This document shows positions 42,983 to 52,021 of a stretch of 64,000 nucleotides of DNA, piece by piece. Source of the DNA: JBCBSZ01 sp039818945 (GTDB lineage Bacteria; Actinomycetota; Acidimicrobiia; Acidimicrobiales; Poriferisodalaceae). Below the pieces are notes generated by a model that saw nothing but the letters and a program-made list of their open reading frames with translations, was not told the DNA's origin and searched no databases. Both the position numbers and the translations under genes were made by a program. Numbering within the stretch: position 1 is the stretch's first letter; every line of letters starts with the position of its first letter. Location: positions 47,416 to 111,415 of the forward strand of contig JBCBSZ010000008.1 in assembly GCA_039818945.1 (NCBI GenBank), written 5' to 3'.

Positions 42983-43476
42983 GACTCCCCCTCCCCGGCC
43001 AGCTCGCTCGCCCGGCGGATCGCCTTCGAGATGTTGACGTAGCCGGTGCAGCGGCAGAGGTTGCCGGCGATCGCCTCGGTGATGTCCTCGTCGCTCGGGT
43101 CGGGGTCGCGATCGAGGAGGGCGGCGGCGGTCATCAGGAAGCCGGGGGTGCAGAAGCCGCACTGGAGGGCGTGGCACTCGCTGAAGGCCTCCTGCACCGG
43201 GTGCAGGCTCCCGTCGGGTGCGGCCAGGCCTTCGACCGTTCGGACGTCGCGGCCCTCGACCGCGATGGCGAAGGTGAGGCAGGAGCGGATCGGCAGACCG
43301 TCGACGGTGACGGTGCAGCAGCCGCAGACGCCGTGCTCGCAGCCGACGTGGGTGCCGGTCAGCCCGAGGTCGTGACGGAGGGCGTCGGAGAGCAGGCGGC
43401 GGGCGGGGACGGTCAGCTCGCGCCCGGCGCCGTTGACCGTGATGGCGATCGTGTGGAGGGTCTCGGTGTCGGACAA
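42979..43476 (-). CDS. molybdenum hydroxylase [2Fe-2S] small subunit
   Basis: 165 residues. The plant-type cluster ligands are in VGCEHGVCGCCTVTVDG, and the second cluster ligands in CGFCTPGFLM and GNLCRCTGY. It relays electrons from the molybdenum site to the FAD subunit. It starts 9 nt after the medium-subunit gene and overlaps the large-subunit gene by 4 nt. Confidence 0.93.
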   Translation of the reverse strand: MSDTETLHTIAITVNGAGRELTVPARRLLSDALRHDLGLTGTHVGCEHGVCGCCTVTVDGLPIRSCLTFAIAVEGRDVRTVEGLAAPDGSLHPVQEAFSECHALQCGFCTPGFLMTAAALLDRDPDPSDEDITEAIAGNLCRCTGYVNISKAIRRASELAGEGES

Positions 43477-43485
43477 CGAAGCTCC

Positions 43486-44364
<879 letters not shown>

Positions 44365-44425
44365 GGCACAGAAGCTACAACGTGACCCTCCCCTCGTCGT
44401 CACCGATCGTGTAAGCAACGCGGTG

Positions 44426-46906
44426 GTGACCGCTCCCGCCCCCCGGGCCACCTACCGGCTGCAACTGCGCAACGGCGTCGACCTCGACGACGCCGCTGCG
44501 CTCGTGCCGTACCTCGCCCGCCTCGGCATCTCCCACCTCTACTGCTCGCCGTACCTGACCGCCGCGCCGGGCAGCACGCACGGCTACGACGGCGTCGACC
44601 CCACGTCGGTCGACCCGGCGCTCGGCGGCGAGGCGGCCCGCGAGCGGTTGGTCGCCGCGCTCGAGGCGCACGGGATGTCGCACGTGCTCGACATCGTGCC
44701 CAACCACCTCGCCGTCTCGCTGCCGGCCAACCGCTGGCTCGACGACGTGGCCCGCCACGGACCGGCGAGCCGGTCCGCCCGGTTCTTCGACATCGACTGG
44801 GCATCGGCCGAGCGGCGGCTCGGTCGACCGGTGCTGATGATCCCGCTCCTCGGCGAGCAGCTCGGCCGGCTCATCGACGCTGGGGAGGTGCGCCTGCGCC
44901 GCATCGACGGCGACGTCTACGCCACGGCCCACGGTCTCTCGTGGCCGTTGCGTCCCGAGTCGCAGGCCGAGCTGATCGACGCCGACCTCGACGCGCTCGC
45001 CGCCGATCCCGACCGGTTGGCCGCCCTGCTCGACCAGCAGCACGTGCGGCCGGTGTGGTGGCGGATGGGCGAGCACGAGCTCGACTACCGGCGGTTCTTC
45101 GACGTCGACTCGCTGATGGCGGTCCGGGTCGAGGACCCCGAGGTCTTCGACGAGACCCACGCCACGATCCTGGGCTGGCTGGCGGACGGCTCGCTCGGCG
45201 GGGTGCGGGTCGACCACGTCGACGGCCTCGCCGATCCGGCGGCCTACCTCGACCGGCTCCGGGCCGCAGCCCCCGACGCCTGGTTGCTCGTCGAGAAGAT
45301 CCTCGAAGGTGACGAGCAGCTCCGCGACTGGGCCGTCGACGGCGACACGGGCTACCGCATCGCGGCTGACCTCGTGGCGCTGTTCGCCGACGTCGACGGC
45401 CGGGAAGCGCTGGTCGCGCTCGCCGCCGAGCTGACCGGCGAGCGGGTCGACTGGGGCTCGACGGCTCGCGAGGCCCGGCGTGAGGCGGTCACCGAGGTGC
45501 TCGGCGCCGATCTCGGGCGCCTCGTCGATCGCCTCGCCGACGTCCGCGATCGCCACCGTCGCTTCGGTGATCTCTCCCGGCACCGGCTGAGCGATGCTGT
45601 CGTCGAGCTGGTCGTCGGCTTCGACGTCTATCGCACCTACCTCGTGGCCGGAACGCCGGCCGGCCCCGACGATCGGAAGCTGATCGAGCGGGCGATGGCG
45701 CGAGCGACGGAGCAGCGACCGGACCTCGCGGACGGCGCGCTGGCGCTGCTCGGGGCGACGTTGCGCGGCGACGCCCCGTTCGACACCGAGGTCGAGGACG
45801 CCGTCCGCGTCGGGTTCCAGCAGCTCTCGGGGCCGGTGGCCGCCAAGGGCGTCGAGGACACGGCGATGTACCGCCACGTGCCGCTCCTGGCGCTCAACGA
45901 CGTCGGCTCCGACCCCGGCCACGTGGGCCATCGGGACCTCGCCGGCTTCCACACTCGGCGAGGGGCCGACCAGCGGCGGGGGCCCCGGCGGATGATCACG
46001 CTGTCGACGCACGACACCAAGCGCTCCGCCGACGTCCGGGCCCGGCTGACGGTGCTGACCGAGGTGGCCGACGCCTGGGCGGCGACCGTCCGACGGTGGC
46101 ACGAGCGCAACACCCGGTACCGGAGCGAGGTGGGGCCCGACGGCCGCGACGAGCTGGTGCTGTACCAGACGCTCGTCGGCGCGCACCCGCTCGGCGTCGA
46201 CCGCGCGCTCCGCTACATGGAGAAGGCGTCACGCGAGGCGAAGCTCCGCACGAGCTGGGTGGATCCCGATCCGGCCTACGACCAGGCGCTGGCGGACTTC
46301 GTCCGGGCGCTGCACGCCGACGACGAGTTCCTCGCCGAGCTCGATGCCGTGGTCGGCCGCATCGTCGAGCCCGGGCGCATCGTCTCGCTGGCTCAGCTGC
46401 TGCTGGCCCTGACCCTGCCCGGGGTCCCCGACCTCTACCAGGGCACCGAGCTGTGGGACCTCAGCCTCGTCGACCCCGACAACCGCCGCCCGGTCGACTT
46501 CGCCGCGCGCGCCCAGCTGCTCGACGAGGTCGAGGCCGCGCCGCTGTCGTCGTGCTGGCCCGACCCCGGCGACGGGCGGGCCAAGCTGGGCCTCGTGCAT
46601 CGCGCCCTCCGACTCCGCGCCGAACGACCCGACGCCTTCGGTCCGGGCGATGCCGGCCGGTACGAACCGATCGAGGCGACGGGCCGGCGGACGCACGACC
46701 TGATCGCCTTCTCGCGGGGCGACCGGCTGGCCGTCGTGGTCCCGATCAGGGCGACGGATCCGGACTGGAGCGACACCGGGGTGGCGCTCGGACCCGGGTC
46801 CTGGCGAGACGTGCTGGGCGACCGGGGCCTGCCCGGTGGCGAGGTGGACGTCGCCGAGCTGCTCCGGGCGTTCCCGGTCGCGCTGCTGGCGAAGGAGGAC
46901 GTGTGA
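44426..46906 (+). CDS. treY: malto-oligosyltrehalose synthase
   Basis: 826 residues from GTG 44426 (adjacent GTG 44423 possible). GH13 features: ATYRLQL at the start, SHLYCSPYLTAAPGSTHGYD, LDIVPNHLAV, the nucleophile region GVRVDHVDGLADP, the acid/base region LLVEKILEGDE, and MITLSTHDTKRSADVRARL. It converts the reducing end of a maltodextrin to a trehalose unit. It overlaps treZ by 4 nt (GTGA) and heads a Y-Z-X operon. Cytoplasmic. Confidence 0.95.
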   Translation: MTAPAPRATYRLQLRNGVDLDDAAALVPYLARLGISHLYCSPYLTAAPGSTHGYDGVDPTSVDPALGGEAARERLVAALEAHGMSHVLDIVPNHLAVSLPANRWLDDVARHGPASRSARFFDIDWASAERRLGRPVLMIPLLGEQLGRLIDAGEVRLRRIDGDVYATAHGLSWPLRPESQAELIDADLDALAADPDRLAALLDQQHVRPVWWRMGEHELDYRRFFDVDSLMAVRVEDPEVFDETHATILGWLADGSLGGVRVDHVDGLADPAAYLDRLRAAAPDAWLLVEKILEGDEQLRDWAVDGDTGYRIAADLVALFADVDGREALVALAAELTGERVDWGSTAREARREAVTEVLGADLGRLVDRLADVRDRHRRFGDLSRHRLSDAVVELVVGFDVYRTYLVAGTPAGPDDRKLIERAMARATEQRPDLADGALALLGATLRGDAPFDTEVEDAVRVGFQQLSGPVAAKGVEDTAMYRHVPLLALNDVGSDPGHVGHRDLAGFHTRRGADQRRGPRRMITLSTHDTKRSADVRARLTVLTEVADAWAATVRRWHERNTRYRSEVGPDGRDELVLYQTLVGAHPLGVDRALRYMEKASREAKLRTSWVDPDPAYDQALADFVRALHADDEFLAELDAVVGRIVEPGRIVSLAQLLLALTLPGVPDLYQGTELWDLSLVDPDNRRPVDFAARAQLLDEVEAAPLSSCWPDPGDGRAKLGLVHRALRLRAERPDAFGPGDAGRYEPIEATGRRTHDLIAFSRGDRLAVVVPIRATDPDWSDTGVALGPGSWRDVLGDRGLPGGEVDVAELLRAFPVALLAKEDV

Positions 46907-48606
46907 GCTTCGAGGTGTGGGCGCCGCGCGCCGATCGTGTCGAGGTCGTCGTGGGCGGCGAGCGGCACGGCCTGCACCGGGCGAAGGAGCGGGGATGGTT
47001 CCGTGGCGGCCCCGAGGTGGCCGCGGGCACCGACTACGCCTTCCGCCTCGACGGCGGACCGGAGCGGCCCGACCCCCGGTCGCGCCACCAGCCGGCCGGG
47101 GTCCACGGTCCGAGCCGCGTGGTGCACGTCGACGCCCCGACGACCGAGCCGGTCCCGATCGATCTCGCCACCGCGGTGATCGAGGAGATCCACGTCGGCT
47201 CCTTCAGCGCCGAGGGCACCTTCGACGGGGCGATCGAGCATCTCGACCACCTCGTCGACCTTGGCGTCACCGCGGTGGAGCTCATGCCGGTGCACGCCTT
47301 CCCCGGCGATCACGGGTGGGGCTACGACGGCGTCGATCTCTGGGCGGTGCACGAGCCCTACGGCGGGCCGGCCGGCCTGCGTCGCTTCGTCGACGCCGCG
47401 CATCGGCGGGGCCTGGCCGTGATCCTCGACGTCGTCCACAACCACCTCGGCCCGGACGGCAACCACCTCGCCGAGTTCGGTCCGTACTTCACCGATCGCT
47501 TCTCCACCCCGTGGGGCGACGCGGTGAACCTCGACGCCGGCGGCTCCGACGAGGTCCGCGAGTTCCTGGTGGGCAGCGCGCTGGCCTGGATCACCGAGCA
47601 CGGCGTCGACGGGCTGCGCCTCGACGCCGTCCACGCGCTGCTCGACACCTCGGCGGTGCACCTGCTCGAGGAGCTCGCCATCCGCGTCGGCGAGCTCGAC
47701 CGCCCCGCCGTGCTGATCGCCGAGAGCGACCTCAACGATCCTCGGCTCGTCCGGCGCCGTGAGCACGGTGGCTACGGCCTCGACGCGCAGTGGAGCGACG
47801 ACTTCCACCACGCCCTCCACGTCGCCCTCACCGGCGAGCGCACCGCCTACTACGGCGACTTCACCGGGCTCGCCGACGTCGCCACGGCGCTCCAGCAGGG
47901 CTTCGTGTACGACGGCCGCTACTCCGCGCACCGCGATCGACGACACGGCCGCCCGCTCGGCGAGGTCTCCGGACACCGTCTGCTCGGGTACGCGCAGAAC
48001 CACGACCAGATCGGCAACCGGGCCCGCGGCGATCGCCTCGTCCACCAGAGCGGCGACCGACTCGCTCGGGTCGCCGCGGTGATCACGCTCACCTCGCCCC
48101 TCGTGCCGATGCTGTTCCAGGGCGAGGAGTGGGCGGCGTCGACGCCGTTCCCGTACTTCACCGACCACCAGGACCCGGCGCTGGCCGCCGCCGTGCGGCT
48201 CGGTCGGCGCCAGGAGTGGGCCGCCTTCGGGTGGGACCCCGACGAGATCGCCGACCCCCAGGACCCGGCGACCTTCGCCTCCGCCAAGCTGCGCTGGGAC
48301 GAGCTGACCGCCGAGCCCCACGCCGGCATGCTCGACCTGCACCGCCGGCTCCTCGCGTTGCGCCGCTCGAACGCCGACCTCCGCGACGGACGCCTCGACC
48401 GGGTCGCCGCGTCGGCCGACGAGGACGCCGGCACGCTCGTCGTCGAGCGAGGTGACGTCGCAGTGGTGGCCAACTGCTCGTCCGAGCCCGCCACGGTCGA
48501 CGCCCACGGTGGTCGCGACCTGCTCCTCGTCACCGACGACGACATCACGACCGCCGGCGGGCGTGTCACCATGCCTCCCGCCAGTGCTGCCGTCCTCGGG
48601 CGATGA
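46903..48606 (+). CDS. treZ: malto-oligosyltrehalose trehalohydrolase
   Basis: 567 residues from GTG 46903 with GAAGGAGG upstream at 46891-46898. An N-terminal E-set/CBM48-like domain (SFEVWAPRADRVEVVV) is followed by the GH13 barrel: IEEIHVGSFSAEGTFDGAI, LDVVHNHLGPDGN, nucleophile Asp in DGLRLDAVHAL, acid Glu in VLIAESDLND, and YAQNHDQIGNRARGDR. It releases trehalose from the TreY product. Confidence 0.95.
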   Translation: MSFEVWAPRADRVEVVVGGERHGLHRAKERGWFRGGPEVAAGTDYAFRLDGGPERPDPRSRHQPAGVHGPSRVVHVDAPTTEPVPIDLATAVIEEIHVGSFSAEGTFDGAIEHLDHLVDLGVTAVELMPVHAFPGDHGWGYDGVDLWAVHEPYGGPAGLRRFVDAAHRRGLAVILDVVHNHLGPDGNHLAEFGPYFTDRFSTPWGDAVNLDAGGSDEVREFLVGSALAWITEHGVDGLRLDAVHALLDTSAVHLLEELAIRVGELDRPAVLIAESDLNDPRLVRRREHGGYGLDAQWSDDFHHALHVALTGERTAYYGDFTGLADVATALQQGFVYDGRYSAHRDRRHGRPLGEVSGHRLLGYAQNHDQIGNRARGDRLVHQSGDRLARVAAVITLTSPLVPMLFQGEEWAASTPFPYFTDHQDPALAAAVRLGRRQEWAAFGWDPDEIADPQDPATFASAKLRWDELTAEPHAGMLDLHRRLLALRRSNADLRDGRLDRVAASADEDAGTLVVERGDVAVVANCSSEPATVDAHGGRDLLLVTDDDITTAGGRVTMPPASAAVLGR

Positions 48607-48637
48607 GGCACCGAACCGAGATCGCCGTGGAGGACGC

Positions 48638-50773
48638 ATGATCGATCGCGAGCCCGTCGTGCCCGATCGATGGCCCGGCCACCCGTACCCCCTCGGTGCC
48701 ACCTTCGACGGTGCCGGCACCAACTTCTCGCTGTTCTCCGACATCGCCGAGCGGGTCATCCTGTGCCTGTTCGACGACGACGGAACCGAGACCCGCATCA
48801 GCCTCGACGAGCGGGACGCCTCCTGCTGGCACGCCTACCTCCCGGGCGTGCAGCCGGGCCAGCGCTACGGGTACCGGGTCCACGGCCCGTACGACCCGGC
48901 GGCCGGCCACCGCTGCAACCCGGCCAAGCTGCTCATCGACCCGTACGCCAAGGCGATCGAGGGCGGCGTCGACTGGGACGAGTCGTGCTTCCCGTACCAC
49001 TTCGGCGAGCCCGACTCCCGCAACGACCTGGACTCCGCCGCGCACGTGCCGCTGTCGGTGGTCACCAGCCCGTTCTTCGAGTGGGGCAACGACCGCAGGC
49101 CCGACGTCCCGCTCCACGAGTCGATCATCTACGAGACCCACGTGAAGGGGCTCACGATGACCCACCCCGAGGTCCCCGAGCCGCTGCGGGGCACCTACGC
49201 CGGCCTGGCCCACCCGGCGATCATCGAGCACCTCCAGCAGCTCGGCGTGACCGCCGTGGAGCTCCAGCCCGTCCACCAGTTCGTGCACGACGGTCACCTC
49301 GTCGACCGGGGCCTGCGCAACTACTGGGGCTACAACACGATCGGCTACCTCGCCCCGCACAACGAGTACTCCTCGACCGGCGAGCGCGGCGAGCAGGTCC
49401 CCGAGTTCAAGGGGATGGTGAAGACCCTGCACGAGGCGGGCATCGAGGTGATCCTCGACGTCGTCTACAACCACACCGCCGAGGGCAACCACCTCGGGCC
49501 GATCCTGTCGTTCAAGGGCATCGACAACGCGGCCTACTACCGCCTCGTGCCCGGCGACCTGCGCTTCTACTTCGACACCACCGGCACCGGCCACAGCCTC
49601 AACATGCGGCACCCGCACGTGTTGCAGCTGATCATGGACAGCCTCCGGTACTGGGTGACCGAGATGCACGTCGACGGCTTCCGCTTCGACCTCGCCGCCA
49701 CCCTCGCCCGGGAGCTGCACGAGGTCGACAAGCTGGCCGCGTTCTTCGACCTCGTCCAGCAGGACCCGATCGTCTCGCAGGTGAAGCTGATCGCCGAACC
49801 CTGGGACGTCGGCGAGGGCGGCTACCAGGTCGGCAACTTCCCACCGCTGTGGTCGGAGTGGAACGGCCGCTACCGCGACACGATGCGCGACTTCTGGCGG
49901 GGGGAGCCGTCGACGCTGCCCGAGTTCGCCTCCCGGCTGATGGGCAGCTCCGACCTCTACGCGGGCGACCGGCGCCACCCGATCGCCAGCGTCAACTTCG
50001 TCACCGCGCACGACGGGTTCACCATGCGCGACCTGGTCTCGTACAACGAGAAGCACAACGAGGCGAACGGCGAGGGCAACCAGGACGGCGAGCGCCACAA
50101 CCGCTCGTGGAACTGCGGTGTCGAGGGACCGACCGACGATCCGGAGATCCTCGCCCTGCGCGCCCGCCAGCAGCGCAACCTGCTCCTGACGCTGCTGCTG
50201 TCGCAGGGCGTTCCGATGTTGCTCGGCGGCGACGAGATCGGTCGAACGCAGCTCGGCAACAACAACGTCTACTGCCAGGACAACGAGCTGGCCTGGTACG
50301 ACTGGTCGTGGGTCGACGAGGAGCTGCTGGCCTTCACCCGGCGGGTGGTCGAGCTGCGGCGCGAGCACCCGGTGTTCCGGCGCCGCAAGTGGTTCCAGGG
50401 CCGGCCGGTGCGCGGCGTGCCCGACCTCGCGTGGGTGCGACCGGACGGCGACTACCTCTCCGACGAGGACTGGTCGGCGGGTTTCGCGAAGTCGCTCGGG
50501 GTCTGGTTGAACGGCGAGGCGCTGTTCTCTCCCGATGCCCGCGGCCAGCGGGTGGTCGACCACTCGTTCCTGGTGCTGTTCAACGGCCACCACGAGGCGA
50601 TCGACTGGACCATGCCGGTCGAGCTCACCCACCCCTTCCGTCCGATCCTCGACACCAGCGACCCAGCGCTCGACGACGACGGCGAGACCGAGGTGGCACC
50701 GGGCGAGGCGCTGGGCGTCGAGTCCCGGTCCGTGGTCGTGCTGCGCTCCCTCGACGGCCGCCTGCTCTCCTGA
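48638..50773 (+). CDS. treX: glycogen debranching enzyme (isoamylase type)
   Basis: 711 residues from ATG 48638 after TGGAGGA. CBM48 domain at the N-terminus (YPLGATFDGAGTNFSLFSDI), then GH13_11 signatures: ETHVKGLTMTHPEVPEPLRG, GYNTIGYLAPHNEYSS, LDVVYNHTAEGN, nucleophile in DGFRFDLAATLAR, acid in LIAEPWDVGEGGYQVG, and TAHDGFTMRDLVSYNEKHNE. It debranches glycogen to feed TreY and TreZ. It lies 31 nt after treZ; the same protein is called GlgX elsewhere. Confidence 0.94.
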   Translation: MIDREPVVPDRWPGHPYPLGATFDGAGTNFSLFSDIAERVILCLFDDDGTETRISLDERDASCWHAYLPGVQPGQRYGYRVHGPYDPAAGHRCNPAKLLIDPYAKAIEGGVDWDESCFPYHFGEPDSRNDLDSAAHVPLSVVTSPFFEWGNDRRPDVPLHESIIYETHVKGLTMTHPEVPEPLRGTYAGLAHPAIIEHLQQLGVTAVELQPVHQFVHDGHLVDRGLRNYWGYNTIGYLAPHNEYSSTGERGEQVPEFKGMVKTLHEAGIEVILDVVYNHTAEGNHLGPILSFKGIDNAAYYRLVPGDLRFYFDTTGTGHSLNMRHPHVLQLIMDSLRYWVTEMHVDGFRFDLAATLARELHEVDKLAAFFDLVQQDPIVSQVKLIAEPWDVGEGGYQVGNFPPLWSEWNGRYRDTMRDFWRGEPSTLPEFASRLMGSSDLYAGDRRHPIASVNFVTAHDGFTMRDLVSYNEKHNEANGEGNQDGERHNRSWNCGVEGPTDDPEILALRARQQRNLLLTLLLSQGVPMLLGGDEIGRTQLGNNNVYCQDNELAWYDWSWVDEELLAFTRRVVELRREHPVFRRRKWFQGRPVRGVPDLAWVRPDGDYLSDEDWSAGFAKSLGVWLNGEALFSPDARGQRVVDHSFLVLFNGHHEAIDWTMPVELTHPFRPILDTSDPALDDDGETEVAPGEALGVESRSVVVLRSLDGRLLS

Positions 50774-50816
50774 CCCCGCCTGCCCCGACCGGACCGCCGA
50801 GCGCAGTTGGGCTCGT

Positions 50817-52019
50817 TCAGGGCAGGGTGGCGACCGCCTCGACGAGCCGGTCGAGCTCGGCGGTCGTGTTGTAGTGGTGGACCGAGGCGCGCACCACCGC
50901 GGGGAGCCCCCGGTGCCCGAGGTTCCAGCGCCCGTACTCCGGGAGCACCAGCGAGGTGTTGATCCGCTCCGCCGACAGGGCGGCCCGGACGTCGGCGGCG
51001 GACGTGCCGTCGACGGAGAACGTCACGATGCCGCCGAGCACCTCGCCTCGGTCGTGCACGGTGACGGCATCGACGCCGCCGAGTCGCTCCCGCAGCTCGG
51101 CGCCGAGCCACCGGACGCGCTCCCAGGACGCGTCGACGCCGAGGTCGAGGAGGTGATCGACGGCCGCCCCGAGACCGAGCACGGTGGCGAAGCTGCGCTC
51201 CCAGCTCTCGAAGCGGCGGGCGTCGGGCTGCAGCTCGTAGCGCTCGTCGTCGGTCCACGTGGCGGCGTGCAGGTCGAGGAACGGCGGTTCGAGGACCTCC
51301 ATCGCCCGCGGGCCGGCGTAGAGGAACCCGGTGCCGCGCGGCCCGCGGAGGTACTTCCGACCGGTCGCCGAGAGCACGTCGCACCCCAGCTCGGCCACGT
51401 CGAGGGGCACCTGCCCCGCCGACTGGCAGGCGTCGAGGACGAAGAACGCGCCGTGCTCGCGGCACAGCGCGCCGACCGGGGCCGCGGGGTTCACGAGCCC
51501 GTTGTTGGTGGGCACGTGGGTGAGCGACACCATCGCCGCACCGTCACGCAGCTCGGCCTCGAGTCGTTCCAGGTCGATCTGGCCGTGCCGGTCGTCGTCG
51601 ACGAGCACGATCTCGATGCCGTGGCGATCGCGGAGCTGGAGCAGCGCGATGGCGTTGCTGGCGTACTCCGAGCGGGCCGTGACGACCCGGTCGCCGGGAC
51701 GGAACGGGTAGCCGTACACGGCGACGTCCCACGCCACGGTGGCGCTCTCGACCAGCGCGATCTGGTCGGCGCGAGCCCCGATCAGCGTCGCCACCGACGC
51801 CGACACCGCAGCCACCCCGTCCGCGGCCTCGGCGGCGGCCTCGTAGCCCCCGATCTCCGCCTCGCGGCGGACGTGTTCCACCACCGTGTCGACGACCACC
51901 GCGGGCGGGAGCGAGCTCCCGGCGTTGTTGAGGTGGACGACGTGCTCGACCCCGGGCGTCTCGGTGCGGAGCCGCTCGATCGGCAGGTCCCGCGGCTCCC
52001 CCGTTCGATCGGGTGGCAC
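50817..52019 (-). CDS. class V PLP aminotransferase (cysteine desulfurase / isopenicillin-epimerase-like)
   Basis: 400 residues from GTG 52019, 2 nt after the PEP-carboxylase stop. Seen: HLNNAGSSLPP, ALVESATVAWDVAVYG, SLTHVPTNNGLVNP, FVLDACQSAGQVPLDV, and the PLP lysine in SATGRKYLRGPRGTGFLY. This is the SufS/NifS fold, but no Cys-loop is evident, so it may be an amine lyase or epimerase instead. Probably cotranscribed with ppc. Confidence 0.83.
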   Translation of the reverse strand: MPPDRTGEPRDLPIERLRTETPGVEHVVHLNNAGSSLPPAVVVDTVVEHVRREAEIGGYEAAAEAADGVAAVSASVATLIGARADQIALVESATVAWDVAVYGYPFRPGDRVVTARSEYASNAIALLQLRDRHGIEIVLVDDDRHGQIDLERLEAELRDGAAMVSLTHVPTNNGLVNPAAPVGALCREHGAFFVLDACQSAGQVPLDVAELGCDVLSATGRKYLRGPRGTGFLYAGPRAMEVLEPPFLDLHAATWTDDERYELQPDARRFESWERSFATVLGLGAAVDHLLDLGVDASWERVRWLGAELRERLGGVDAVTVHDRGEVLGGIVTFSVDGTSAADVRAALSAERINTSLVLPEYGRWNLGHRGLPAVVRASVHHYNTTAELDRLVEAVATLP

Positions 52020-52021
52020 GC

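Noticed and set aside
48566..50632. 688-codon minus-strand frame opposite treX
   Set aside because: Same cause; treX has full GH13 signatures and a ribosome site, while this frame has none.
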